Shown: positions 52,328 to 61,229, counted from the stretch's first letter. The stretch is 64,000 nt of DNA from Bacteroidales bacterium (GCA_028704385.1 JAQVLA010000002.1:236443-300442), one strand, 5' to 3'. Translations and numbers: made by a program. The notes: generated by a model not told the origin, from the sequence alone.

Positions 52328-53713
52328 TTAGCTTTTACTTTTGCGAAAATGCCTGATTCCAATTACGATTAGTCCCAGCAGGGCAAACAGGAGCAGCAAT
52401 CTATACATCAACAATAAACCAGCTTGGTTGTCTATCAACTGATTCTTTGTATTAAGTTCACTGGTTAAAGATTCAATTTGTTCCTGATTTTCAATGAGTT
52501 CATATTTTAAGGTGGCCAGTTCGGTTCGCATTTCTGAATGTCTGGTCTCGTAAAGTTTAAACTCCTTAAAAAGCGATTCATAGTCACCTAATGCCTTGTA
52601 ATTATTTATTTTAGCTTCGTTAACCAATTCATCATAAGTGCTTAATCCCAAGGATTGTGATACTTTCCTTGTTGTGTCGAGCATACGGTTTGATTCCAGG
52701 TATTGACCATATTTCTGGTAAGCTATTCCCATATAGTAGGAGGTAAGCGCAACGCCTTCGCGATATCCGATAAACTGACTGATGGCAAGTGATTTTTCAT
52801 AGTTTTCGAAGGCTTTTTCCTTTTGATTTTTATCCCGGTAAATATTACCAATATTGGCCATTACAATAGCCATTCCGAGCTGGTTGCCCATTTTTTCGCG
52901 CATTTCGAGTGATCTTTGGTAGTATTCCAGCGCGAGGGTGGTGTCGTGTATATCCTGGTAATAAATCTTTCCGATGTTATTGTATACTCTTCCAAGCTCG
53001 ACAAGGTCTTTTTGTTGTTCAAAAACCTCTTTAGCCTTCAGTTGCATTTCGAGGGCGAGATCATTTTTATCCCATTGCCAGTAAACCAACCCAATATTCA
53101 TAAGCATCTTGGCAAAGCGTAGTGAATCCTTGGTTTCTTCGTAAACACTCATGGCTTTCTGATAACTTTCGAGTGCCCGCTGATAATCGCCAGTCGTAAA
53201 ATACACAGTGGCTCTGTTAGCCGCAGCTGCAGCTTCCTGATCTTTTAGTTCGTGGTCGAATGCCAATTTCAGAGCCTGATCAAAATAGCTGATGGACGCT
53301 TCATAATCCGCCAGATTTTTATATACAAGCCCCATATTGATATAGGTACGAGCCAGCTCTGTATAGTTTTTTGTTGACTTTAATGCTTTGACTGCTTGAT
53401 TCATATAATCCAGAGCCAAATCGTAATCTCCTGAAATAGAAGATGTTTTTCCCATTGAGAGCAGGATAATCCCTTTCATATTGTCCAAGCCCTGCTGAGT
53501 GGCATAGGCTTCGGCACTGCTATCGGCTTCCATACTTTTTTCAACAGAGATTTTTCGGTAGATCTCCGAAAGATGAATAAGTGTTTCAATACGTTCGCGA
53601 CCATTTTGTTTTCCAATGAGTTGTGTAAGACTGTCAATTTGAGCAGGCTGCATGTCAGCATAAGTATTACCACAACTGAGCAACAGTAGTATAACGAAAG
53701 CAAGATGTTTCAA
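52328..53713 (-). CDS. TPR-repeat membrane protein without output domain
   Basis: About 461 residues. The open frame starts at TTG 53752; a second TTG at 53713 gives MKHLAFVILLLLSCGNTYA, a good signal sequence with a possible lipobox Cys (LLSC), so I prefer it. About eight TPRs follow (for example ELARTYINMGLVYKNLADYE, ALESYQKAMSVYEETKDS), then a coiled coil (ELIENQEQIESLTSELNTKN), one membrane helix (LLLLFALLGLIVIGI) and a short basic tail. This is the layout of TPR sensor histidine kinases in Bacteroidota, but the kinase or DNA-binding output domain is absent. The next gene is the antiporter, so no cytoplasmic partner is obvious. Function unknown. Confidence 0.8.
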   Translation of the reverse strand: MKHLAFVILLLLSCGNTYADMQPAQIDSLTQLIGKQNGRERIETLIHLSEIYRKISVEKSMEADSSAEAYATQQGLDNMKGIILLSMGKTSSISGDYDLALDYMNQAVKALKSTKNYTELARTYINMGLVYKNLADYEASISYFDQALKLAFDHELKDQEAAAAANRATVYFTTGDYQRALESYQKAMSVYEETKDSLRFAKMLMNIGLVYWQWDKNDLALEMQLKAKEVFEQQKDLVELGRVYNNIGKIYYQDIHDTTLALEYYQRSLEMREKMGNQLGMAIVMANIGNIYRDKNQKEKAFENYEKSLAISQFIGYREGVALTSYYMGIAYQKYGQYLESNRMLDTTRKVSQSLGLSTYDELVNEAKINNYKALGDYESLFKEFKLYETRHSEMRTELATLKYELIENQEQIESLTSELNTKNQLIDNQAGLLLMYRLLLLFALLGLIVIGIRHFRKSKS

Positions 53714-53715
53714 TT

Positions 53716-53730
53716 CTCCAAAATTTGGAG
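53716..53730. repeat. 15-bp perfect inverted repeat just upstream of the TPR gene
   Basis: CTCCAAAATTTGGAG, two 7-base arms around a central A, lies 2 bases upstream of the preferred TTG start at 53713. It could be an operator or an mRNA hairpin affecting translation. If translation starts at 53752 it would simply be coding sequence. Confidence 0.4.
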
Positions 53731-53860
53731 TAAAAGTATCAAACTTTACCAAAAAAACAAACTAATTGCTTAATGATCAACGTTAAGTTTTAACTTTTGT
53801 GATAATTTCAACAGCAAGTGAACTGAACGGGAGAAGTATGATTTTCAATTCTTATAACAT

Positions 53861-54290
53861 ACAGCCATTTTTTGAAAGCAGCCTGTCGGCTTTGATTAAA
53901 GTCTGAACCCCAAATCCACAAGCGAGCTTGCGGTTTTGACGGGGGATTAGCTTCGCTGAACCCTTTTTGGGGGAGGTAAACAGCCTTTTTTGAAAGCAGC
54001 CTGACGGCTTTGGTTAAAGCCTGAACCCCAAATCCACAAGCAAGCTTGCTGTTTTGACGGGGGATTAGCTTCGCTGAACCCTTTTTGGGGGAGGCAAACA
54101 GCCTTTTTTGAAAGCAGCCTGCCGGCTTTGATTAAAGCCTGAACCCCAAATTCACAAGCAAGCTTGCGGTTTTGACGGGGGATTAGCTTCGCTGAACCCT
54201 TTTTGGGGGAGGCAAACAGCCTTTTTTGAAAGCAGCCTGCCGGCCTTGATTAAAGCCTGAACCCCAAATTCACAAGCAAGCTTGCGGTTT
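53861..54290. repeat. Tandem array of 118-bp repeats (3.6 copies)
   Basis: Four consecutive copies begin at 53861, 53980, 54098 and 54216, each opening with ACAGCC and a T run; the first is 119 bp, the next two 118 bp, the last stops after 75 bp. Copies differ at only a few positions. Each holds a small hairpin AGCC-TGNC-GGCT, a palindrome around CAAGC/GCTTG, a short AGC-TTC-GCT hairpin, and CCCCAAA near the middle that can pair with TTTTTGGGGG near the end. No open frame of note crosses it. It lies between the TPR gene and tRNA-Ser. Confidence 0.9.
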
Positions 54291-54339
54291 GGGGTTCAGG
54301 CTTTAATCACCGCTAAAGCGGGCTTTCAAAAAAGGCTGT
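54216..54339. repeat. Large imperfect inverted repeat closing the array
   Basis: The first 50 bases of copy 4 (54216-54265) recur inverted at 54291-54339, ending one base from the tRNA-Ser 3' end. The outer 18 and inner 18 or so bases match almost perfectly. The small inner hairpin differs in sequence: AGCC/GGCC in the left arm, CCGC/GCGG in the right. The whole could fold as a cruciform or, in RNA, a long hairpin downstream of the tRNA. Confidence 0.85.
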
Positions 54340-54340
54340 G

Positions 54341-54429
54341 CGGAGAGAGGGGGATTCGAACCCCCGGTTCGCCGTAAAGCGAACAACGGTTTTCGAGACC
54401 GCCGCATTCAACCACTCTGCCATCTCTCC
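54341..54429 (-). tRNA. tRNA-Ser (anticodon CGA)
   Basis: The 89-base minus-strand sequence has acceptor arms GGAGAGA and TCTCTCC with G as discriminator base, a D arm with GGTTGAATGC, an anticodon stem GCGGT/ACCGT enclosing CTCGAAA (anticodon CGA, reading UCG), a long variable arm as expected for serine tRNA, and the T arm GGGGGTTCGAATCCCCC. CCA is not encoded. A consensus -7 box lies 29 bases upstream. Confidence 0.96.
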
Positions 54430-54457
54430 GGATATGTACAGGGTTGGAATTGGAGCG

Positions 54458-54465
54458 CAAAGTTA
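54458..54465 (-). promoter_or_regulatory. -7 box of tRNA-Ser
   Basis: Minus-strand TAACTTTG, exact consensus, 28 bases before the tRNA 5' end. No TTG at the -33 position. Confidence 0.5.
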
Positions 54466-54518
54466 GTTTTTTTCAGCGATTGTAAAACTGATTATGGAAT
54501 AAAAAACACTTGAACCAT

Positions 54519-55079
54519 TTATCTTGAATGATCAGGGCTTAGATTGAATTTCTCAGGAAATCGGGCAGTCTTGTCTTCATAAAAAGTTTTGATTTCCTGA
54601 AAGTCTTTTTCATAATCACCGCTGGGATACAGAAGTGGTCCAAAACCGGTTTCCTTGCGTTTGTAGTCCAAAAAGCCCAACACTATTGGGATATTGGCTT
54701 TGAGTGCAATATAGTAATAGCCTTTTTTCCAGGTTTTTACAAGTTTGCGTGTTCCTTCCGGAGTGATCACTACATTAAGTTGCTCAGCGAGTGTAAACAA
54801 ATCGGCAATCTGATCTACCAGGTTATTACTTCGGTTGCGATCTACGGGTATGCCCCCCATTTTAATTAACAGTTTCCCTTTGGGGCCCTTGAAAGACTCT
54901 TTTTTAATCAGGAATTTTACCGAAACACCAAGCACATAATAGGCTAGCCGACCTATCACAAAGTCTATATTACTGGTATGTGGGGCAGCAATGATCACGC
55001 ACTTGCGAATATCGGCAGGAATACTGCCCTTGATTTGCCAGCCGAAAAGCCTCAGGAGGAAGCGTGAAAAAGATCGCAT
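54519..55079 (-). CDS. PlsC-like lysophospholipid acyltransferase
   Basis: About 186 residues from the ATG at 55079; the open frame extends to a TTG at 55097 that overlaps the -7 box. It has the acyltransferase motifs H34TSNID39 (HX4D), GGIPVDR and P107EGTR111. Such enzymes acylate 1-acylglycerol-3-phosphate or related lipids at the inner membrane. The protein is shorter than standard PlsC (about 240), and lacks an evident membrane helix beyond the hydrophobic SFSRFLLRLFG start. The substrate could also be another lysolipid. Transcribed alone, with tRNA-Ser downstream in the same direction. Confidence 0.85.
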   Translation of the reverse strand: MRSFSRFLLRLFGWQIKGSIPADIRKCVIIAAPHTSNIDFVIGRLAYYVLGVSVKFLIKKESFKGPKGKLLIKMGGIPVDRNRSNNLVDQIADLFTLAEQLNVVITPEGTRKLVKTWKKGYYYIALKANIPIVLGFLDYKRKETGFGPLLYPSGDYEKDFQEIKTFYEDKTARFPEKFNLSPDHSR

Positions 55080-55094
55080 AAATTTTGTTTTGCG

Positions 55095-55102
55095 CAAAAA
55101 TA
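55095..55102 (-). promoter_or_regulatory. -7 box of the acyltransferase gene
   Basis: Minus-strand TATTTTTG, exact consensus, 15 bases before the ATG at 55079. It supports that start over the TTG at 55097. Confidence 0.45.
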
Positions 55103-55146
55103 ATGGTTTTTACGATTTGGGCAGTTTTGGTCTGCATAACAAACAA

Positions 55147-55174
55147 AAAGCCGACATTGGTATTTGCCGGCTTT
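55147..55174 (-). terminator. Terminator of the large M16 gene
   Basis: AAAGCCG (55147-55153) pairs with CGGCTTT (55168-55174); read on the minus strand the hairpin is followed by TTTTTG. It lies 20 bases after the M16 stop. Confidence 0.7.
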
Positions 55175-55194
55175 ATTATTACCCTAAAGGTGTA

Positions 55195-58011
55195 CTATTC
55201 TTTCATGGCTTCTGGTTTAAGGACGAGCCTCAGATAATGTTCTGTTTTGAGAAAAGCTGCTGCAGCTTTCTGAATATCTTCTGCAGTAAGGGCTTGAACC
55301 TTTTCATTAAACTCGCTTATTGTCAGGAGCGGGAGCTTGTTTTGATCAGCAAAACTGATGTTGCTGAGCCAGAAACGGTTTTGTTTTTCATTAGTTTCCC
55401 GCTCTCTGATGGAGGTTTCCTTAACTTTAAGCAGGTCTTCTGCTTTTGGGCCTTCACTAATGAGCTGATTCATTTCATAAAACACAGCATTGGTGAGTGT
55501 GTCAACCATTTCGGGATTAGTACCCCAGTTGATATTGATGCTGTATTCCGGTTTGGGGTATTGGTTGCTGTTTTGTCGCACACCCACTCCATAAACGCCT
55601 CCCTGATCTTCGCGCAGGTTTTCGCGGAGCTTGATATTGAGGACTTTCATCATCATAGCCAGCTTAAACCTGTTTTCGGCCGACCATTCAAAAGGCGACT
55701 TCATCATAATGGCTACCATACTCTTATGTTCGGCACCGGCATAAACTTCAGCATCTGTTATCACTTCGGGGAATTTAGGGCTGCGATCGATCCATTGCAT
55801 TGCTGGCTTAGTGGCTGGAAGACTGGCAAGATATTTTTCGAGATAGGGCTTAAGGGTATCAGGACTTAGATTTCCGACAAAAACAAATGTAAATCCTTTT
55901 GCGGTTTCAAACATCTGGTTATACATGCTTCGTATCTCTTGGGCATCTAGCGATTTGAGCTGTGCCTCAGTTGGGATCATTGTAAAACGCGGGCTGTTTG
56001 AAGTTGCAATTTTGTATAAAGTGTCATAAAAAACCATTTGTGGGTTGGATCGCATGAACTTAAACTGGTTTTCGAGCTGAGAAACATAGGCTTCAAAAGC
56101 TTCTGCATCCTCTCGTGCAGGTTTAAAATATAGTTGAATCAGCTGTAGCAATGTTTCAAAATCACCCGGACTTGAATTGCCCGAAAAACCCTGAGAAATG
56201 TCATTGATCGAGAGTCTGAGGCTGACGTTGAGGCCACTGAGTTTTTTGTCCAGTTCGGCTTTGCTGAAATCGCCAATTCCGCTGGCAGCAATGATACTGG
56301 ATATATTATTGGCAGCAAAGGTTTTGTCGTCCTCAAAAAGTGAGGTGCCGCCATCGGCATAGGCACTAAGCAGGATTTCATCATTTTTGAAATCGGTTGG
56401 TTTCACAAGTACTTTTACTCCATTACTCAGCTCGAAAGTGGTGATATCCAGCTTGTCGTCTTTATCTGTTTTTATAATTTTCCCTTTGGGAGGTAAAGCA
56501 GCAAGCAATGGGTCTTCTTTAAAATCATCAACCCAGGCATCTAATTCAGCTTCTTTGGCTTCACTGATGGTTGCCAGTATGGCTGCTTCGTCAGGAACGA
56601 TCAGGTCTTCCTTTTCAGGGGCAGTAATAACAACAACGAGGTTTTCATCGGTGACCCATTGGGTGGCTTTGCTGTTTATTTCGGCCAGACTGATGTTTGG
56701 AACGAGCTCCTGTGCGATCAACCATTGATTTTCGACACCTGGGATGGGGCTGTTTTCGAGGAAATGACTTGTGTAAGAACTAACAAATCTTGACGAAGGT
56801 GTTTTGTCCTTTTCTTTGAGTTGGTTTTCAATTCTTTTGAGTAATTCTTTTTTCTGGCGATCCAACTCAGTGTTCGTAAATCCAAAACGTTTCACTCTTT
56901 CATTTTCTTTTACAAGTGTTTCGATGGTCTCTTCGATCTTGTTTTCTTTGGCGTAGGCAAATGATGCATAGGCATCCATTGCCCTGCCCATAAAACCTCC
57001 ATAATAGGTGTATGCAAAAATGAATGGCGTAGTGGGTTTTTGCCTTAACTCATTTAAACGATTGATTATCATGCTGCTATAAAGTTGCTGTATAAGCTGT
57101 TCGCGATAATCCCCAATGGTTTTGGTTTCTTTTTTGGGATGTTTGTAAAGCATTTGAACCATATTTTCGGTTGCCTCAGGATCGGTGGCAATCGCTATCA
57201 GTGGTTCTTTATTGCCATATACTTCAAAGGTTTTTCTGTCTTTTTGGTTTTTGGGATTTTTGAGGTGGGCAAAATGACTGATTATTTTTTCTTCGGCCAT
57301 TTGGATGTCAATATCTCCGACTACAATAACCGCCTGAAGATTAGGTCTGTACCAATCTTTATAAAAAGTAGTCAGGCGTTCATAAGGAGCATTGTTGATG
57401 ATATCAATTTGTCCAATCGGAATGCGGTCGGCATAGCGTGAATCCTTAAAAATGACCGGAAAATATTCTTTTCTCATGCGGTCGTCTGCGCCGAGCCCCA
57501 AACGCCATTCTTCGCGAATTACGCCTCTTTCCTTGTCTATTTCTTCGGGCTCGAAGCTTACCTGATGTGCCCAGTCTTCCAACACCATAAAAGCTGAATC
57601 GATGAGCCCCTGTCGGTCGGTTGGCAGTTGCAGCATATAAACGGTTTCATCAAAACTGGTGTATGCATTCAGGTCGGCGCCAAAGCGCACGCCCGATTGT
57701 TCAAGGAAGTCGATCAGTGCACTTTTGCTAAAGTTTTTGGTGCCATTGAAGCACATATGTTCTACAAAATGTGCCAGTCCCTGCTGGTCATCATCTTCTA
57801 GTATGGAACCGGCATTGGTAACCAGCCTCATCTCAACCCTGTTCTCAGGCATGGTGTTTTGCCGGATATAATAACGTAAGCCATTAGCAAGTGTGTCGAT
57901 TTTAACAGTGGGATCTATGGGGATGCCAGCTGTGAGATCCAGTTGCTGGGCGTTGAGGACGGTAATCAGACCGAATAGCGCCAGGATAAAAGAGAAGTAA
58001 TACTTTTTCAT
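55195..58011 (-). CDS. Secreted two-unit M16 zinc peptidase
   Basis: A 938-residue protein with a signal peptide (cleavage near NAQ22). It contains two M16 halves in one chain, the pitrilysin-like pattern. The first has the zinc motif H81FVEH85 in GLAHFVEHMCFNGT and the matching Glu in RGVIREEWRLG. The second, from about residue 530, lacks HxxEH but has LREDQGGVYGVGV, the Arg/Tyr substrate site. It would degrade peptides in the periplasm. It is probably transcribed alone, between a -7 box upstream and a terminator downstream. A separate two-gene M16 pair lies at 47359-49901. Confidence 0.92.
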   Translation of the reverse strand: MKKYYFSFILALFGLITVLNAQQLDLTAGIPIDPTVKIDTLANGLRYYIRQNTMPENRVEMRLVTNAGSILEDDDQQGLAHFVEHMCFNGTKNFSKSALIDFLEQSGVRFGADLNAYTSFDETVYMLQLPTDRQGLIDSAFMVLEDWAHQVSFEPEEIDKERGVIREEWRLGLGADDRMRKEYFPVIFKDSRYADRIPIGQIDIINNAPYERLTTFYKDWYRPNLQAVIVVGDIDIQMAEEKIISHFAHLKNPKNQKDRKTFEVYGNKEPLIAIATDPEATENMVQMLYKHPKKETKTIGDYREQLIQQLYSSMIINRLNELRQKPTTPFIFAYTYYGGFMGRAMDAYASFAYAKENKIEETIETLVKENERVKRFGFTNTELDRQKKELLKRIENQLKEKDKTPSSRFVSSYTSHFLENSPIPGVENQWLIAQELVPNISLAEINSKATQWVTDENLVVVITAPEKEDLIVPDEAAILATISEAKEAELDAWVDDFKEDPLLAALPPKGKIIKTDKDDKLDITTFELSNGVKVLVKPTDFKNDEILLSAYADGGTSLFEDDKTFAANNISSIIAASGIGDFSKAELDKKLSGLNVSLRLSINDISQGFSGNSSPGDFETLLQLIQLYFKPAREDAEAFEAYVSQLENQFKFMRSNPQMVFYDTLYKIATSNSPRFTMIPTEAQLKSLDAQEIRSMYNQMFETAKGFTFVFVGNLSPDTLKPYLEKYLASLPATKPAMQWIDRSPKFPEVITDAEVYAGAEHKSMVAIMMKSPFEWSAENRFKLAMMMKVLNIKLRENLREDQGGVYGVGVRQNSNQYPKPEYSININWGTNPEMVDTLTNAVFYEMNQLISEGPKAEDLLKVKETSIRERETNEKQNRFWLSNISFADQNKLPLLTISEFNEKVQALTAEDIQKAAAAFLKTEHYLRLVLKPEAMKE

Positions 58012-58061
58012 AAAATCAGGGTAATTTTGAAATTTGGAATTTGATTTGTGAGCTATGCCTA

Positions 58062-58069
58062 CAAATTTA
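58062..58069 (-). promoter_or_regulatory. -7 box of the large M16 gene
   Basis: Minus-strand TAAATTTG, exact consensus, 50 bases before the ATG at 58011. No TTG at the -33 position. Confidence 0.45.
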
Positions 58070-58144
58070 GTTGTTTTTTTTTTACAGATAAATGAATAAA
58101 AAATTATGTTTTATGGTGTTAGTCAGCAAATAGCCAATAGAAAA

Positions 58145-58175
58145 AGCCGGATGAGTCTGTTTTACCCATCCGGCT
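58145..58175 (-). terminator. Terminator of the T9SS type A gene
   Basis: AGCCGGATG (58145-58153) pairs perfectly with CATCCGGCT (58167-58175); on the minus strand a T run follows. It lies 22 bases after the gene's stop. Confidence 0.8.
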
Positions 58176-58197
58176 CTAAAATTGATTAAAGCTTGTT

Positions 58198-61080
58198 TTA
58201 TCTGATGGTAATCTTTCTGACCACAATACCATCTTCAAGCTTTATCGAGAGCAGGTAAATGCCTTGTTTCAGCATATCGGTTTCCAATGTAAAGCTTTTG
58301 GCAACCGGTGAATTTTGCGATATCACCCTGCCATTGAGATCGCTAAGGATAAGTTGTAGGATTGCGGATTCACTTTCGATATTGATCCTTTCAGAAGCCG
58401 GCAAAGGATAAATTTTGATGTTCTGTTTGCCTGCTTCGTTTATTGAGCTGCCACCAACCTGAATAAAGGCTTCTTTGGTTTCGGTGTGGCTCATGCTGTT
58501 GTTATCAGTCACAGTTAAGGAAACGGTGTATATTCCATTGGCTGTGTAAGTGTGTGTTGGATTTTGCAAGTTGCTGGTTCCGCCATCTCCGAAGTTCCAG
58601 GCCCAGGAGGTGATCGAAAGTGGATCACGTGTTTTCTCTGGCATTTTGAAGCGGATATCGCCGGGTGCATTTTGCTGAATCACATTACGAATTGTTACCT
58701 GACCTGTGCTGCCATTGATATCACAAACATACCAGTAATCGCCTTCACCATTAGTGGGTACTTGCAGGGTTTGTAGTAATCCGTTTTGACTATAAATCTG
58801 AACTACAGCTTGTGAAGCAGTAATTGGCCCGTCACCAGCAAATTTATAAATGTAATATTGGTATGTTCCGGCAAACATATCATAAATGGTCATGGTTTCT
58901 GGGCCATAGCCACTTGTGATGTCGTGATCCAAAGCAGCATAAGGAGCTGTTTCAATGTTTCCCTGATCGGAATAGTAGATATGATAAGTTTCGCCTTCAA
59001 TCTCCGGGGTATTCATATGTGAGTCTAAATCACGTGGATCAGCTCCCCAATTGAGCACAAAACGCATCTGACCGGTTGTCAGAGTCGGTGATAAAGAGAT
59101 GTTGAGCGTTAGTGTGCCATCCTGGGGAATGATAACCTGATTATTGGAATAGGTATTGTAATCTGTTTTGGAGCAGGTTACAGTATTACTATTTTCGGTG
59201 CTTTGGTCGTAGAAGTTGACTACCAATGGTGAAAGTCCGTTGGTGGGGTTGGCATTGAAATTGGCAGTGAGCGTCCCAATAGGAACATTTTCTATCAGGT
59301 AGTTACCTTCTGTATCTGTAAGGTCGGACAATCCTGAAACGCTCACCAAGGCACCCTGAATTGGATCGCCGGTGAGGGCGTCTGTTACCATACCTGTGAG
59401 GGTTCCTGTTCCCGCGCTGCCGCCACTTACATTGATGTAGGCTGTTTTGATTTCGGTATCAGTGGATGTTCCATTGCCAATGGTGAGCGAAACGGTATAA
59501 GAACCTGCGTTATTGTAAGTGTGAGAAGGGTTCTGAAGCGTACTGGTATTTCCGTCACCAAAATCCCATAACCAACTAACAACATCTTTCTGGGGTTTCA
59601 CTTTGGGTGGGTAAATCTCTGCTTTTGATGAGCCAGGCTCATTTTCCTGTATCACATTGTGAATCGTCAATTGTCCGGTGCTCCCGTTTACATCGCAAAC
59701 ATACCAATATACTCCAGTACCAGTGGTTGGGACCTGAAGGGTTTGAAGCAATCCCGCATCATTATAAATCTGAACTACTGCCTGTGATGTTGTAATGTCA
59801 GGTGATTCTGAAAAGTTGTGAATGAAATATTTATACGTACCTGTAAAGAAATCGTAGATTGTAACTGTTTCTGGGCCGTAACCATCGGTATCGTCATGAT
59901 CGAGTGCAGCGTAGGGTGCTTCAGTTGAGCTGCCCTCATCAGAATAATAAACATGGTAAGTACTACCTTCAATTTCGGGAGTTAGCAAATGAGAGTCAAG
60001 GTCCTCCGGAGTTGCTCCCCAGTTAAGCACAAAGCGCATCTGTCCGCTTGACAGTATAGGCGAAAGTGAGATGTTCAGGTTAAGTGTTCCATTGGGTGGT
60101 ATGTTTACATTATTGTTCACATAGGTGATATAACCTGTTTTTGAACAACTTACAATGTGCGAGCCATCGCTGGAATAATCACTAAAATTCACATTTAGTG
60201 GTGCTTCACCGCTTGTAATGTTGGCTGCAAAATCAGCTGTGAGCACACCTGCCGGGATACCGGTAATGGTGTAATTGCCTTCCTCATCCGTATTGGCCGA
60301 AAGTCCGGCAACACTCACCTGGGCATTGGGAATAGGTTGTCCGTTAAAAGCGTCTGTAACTTGTCCGGTCAGGGTTCCGCCTTCAGCGATGTCGGTGATT
60401 ATTTCAAAATCGTCCAGCATAAAAATGAAAGCATCACTCGAAACACATTGAATGCCCACTCGTATGGTTTGGCCGTTGTATTGCGAGAGGTCAAATGTTT
60501 TTTGTTGCCAGGCATTGGCCGGAGCTTCAAGATAACTGCCTGATGAAATGATGGTGAAGTCAGCAGGATCGGTTCCGGTAGTGGAAATGCCCACTTTGTA
60601 ACGTTCCAGGCCGTAATCGGCTGTGTAGGATTTTACCCAGAAACTCACGCTGGAATTGGTTCCCAGTTCGGCTTCCGGACTGATAATCCAGTCGTTGTTA
60701 GGATAATCAACAGCTGCAAAGCAGGCTGCAAATTTATTTCCTGAATGTGGCTGAATAGGATCATCCGTCATGGCTGGGGTGGTTTGTGCCGGGTTGAAGA
60801 CGATAAACGACATGGGGGCATACTCATTCAAAAAATCAATGCCATCGAAACCATAGGTCTCACTGCCGTCAACATCTACCAGCGTCCAGGGTGAAAAATT
60901 CAGGGAAAAGTCAGTATAATCCTCAAAACCATCAGTAAAGCTGGATACTGGAGCGGTTTTAACAGGAGTGTTACTGATTACTTCATAATTTTCAGGGATA
61001 CCTTTCACGCGATTGTGTTGTGCGTAAATCATGTTCCATCCGAGTGACAGAACTACCAGGGAGAGTAAAAATTTTTTCAT
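58198..61080 (-). CDS. Large T9SS type A secreted protein with duplicated module
   Basis: A 960-residue protein with a signal peptide (cleavage near IYAQ21). Residues about 45-225 resemble the cleaved-adhesin/choice-of-anchor J domain (GNKFAACFAAVDYPNNDWII, FMLDDFEI). Two similar modules follow (about 232-555 and 560-880). Each combines carboxypeptidase-regulatory-like strands (GTLTGQVTDAFNGQPIPNA), the opening half of a PKD domain (ADFAANITSGEAPLNVNF), a beta domain with QMRFVLNWGATPEDLDSHL, and a PKD closing half (SWLWDFGDGNTSTLQNPSHT). The last 75 residues are a type A sorting domain (IKIYPLPASERINIE, GIYLLSIKL, VRKITIR). It should be exported by the type IX system. No catalytic residues are evident; an adhesin role is likely. 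Confidence 0.88.
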   Translation of the reverse strand: MKKFLLSLVVLSLGWNMIYAQHNRVKGIPENYEVISNTPVKTAPVSSFTDGFEDYTDFSLNFSPWTLVDVDGSETYGFDGIDFLNEYAPMSFIVFNPAQTTPAMTDDPIQPHSGNKFAACFAAVDYPNNDWIISPEAELGTNSSVSFWVKSYTADYGLERYKVGISTTGTDPADFTIISSGSYLEAPANAWQQKTFDLSQYNGQTIRVGIQCVSSDAFIFMLDDFEIITDIAEGGTLTGQVTDAFNGQPIPNAQVSVAGLSANTDEEGNYTITGIPAGVLTADFAANITSGEAPLNVNFSDYSSDGSHIVSCSKTGYITYVNNNVNIPPNGTLNLNISLSPILSSGQMRFVLNWGATPEDLDSHLLTPEIEGSTYHVYYSDEGSSTEAPYAALDHDDTDGYGPETVTIYDFFTGTYKYFIHNFSESPDITTSQAVVQIYNDAGLLQTLQVPTTGTGVYWYVCDVNGSTGQLTIHNVIQENEPGSSKAEIYPPKVKPQKDVVSWLWDFGDGNTSTLQNPSHTYNNAGSYTVSLTIGNGTSTDTEIKTAYINVSGGSAGTGTLTGMVTDALTGDPIQGALVSVSGLSDLTDTEGNYLIENVPIGTLTANFNANPTNGLSPLVVNFYDQSTENSNTVTCSKTDYNTYSNNQVIIPQDGTLTLNISLSPTLTTGQMRFVLNWGADPRDLDSHMNTPEIEGETYHIYYSDQGNIETAPYAALDHDITSGYGPETMTIYDMFAGTYQYYIYKFAGDGPITASQAVVQIYSQNGLLQTLQVPTNGEGDYWYVCDINGSTGQVTIRNVIQQNAPGDIRFKMPEKTRDPLSITSWAWNFGDGGTSNLQNPTHTYTANGIYTVSLTVTDNNSMSHTETKEAFIQVGGSSINEAGKQNIKIYPLPASERINIESESAILQLILSDLNGRVISQNSPVAKSFTLETDMLKQGIYLLSIKLEDGIVVRKITIR

Positions 61081-61110
61081 AGCACGATTGCTTTAATTGG
61101 TTTGAGGCAG

Positions 61111-61141
61111 TAAAGTTAAGTCCTTTGATTAGGAATTACAA
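61111..61141 (-). promoter_or_regulatory. Promoter of the T9SS type A gene
   Basis: On the minus strand TTG (61141-61139), 20 bases, then TAACTTTA (61118-61111), one mismatch to TAnnTTTG. Transcription should start about 24 bases upstream of the ATG at 61080. Confidence 0.5.
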
Positions 61142-61229
61142 GAGCGAAATAAAAAAAGAAATTTAAAAGGATTTTATAGCTGTTTTCGGTTCAGGAAAGT
61201 GATTTCTCGGGTTAGTGGCTATCAGATCC

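Noticed and set aside
53861..54290. CRISPR array
   Set aside because: The units are 118 bp and follow each other directly with no unique spacers, and no cas gene is near.
54341..54429. tRNA-Ser as an attachment site of an integrated element
   Set aside because: No integrase gene is nearby, and the tRNA 3' end is not duplicated in the flanking sequence; the adjacent repeat is an inverted copy of the array, not of the tRNA.
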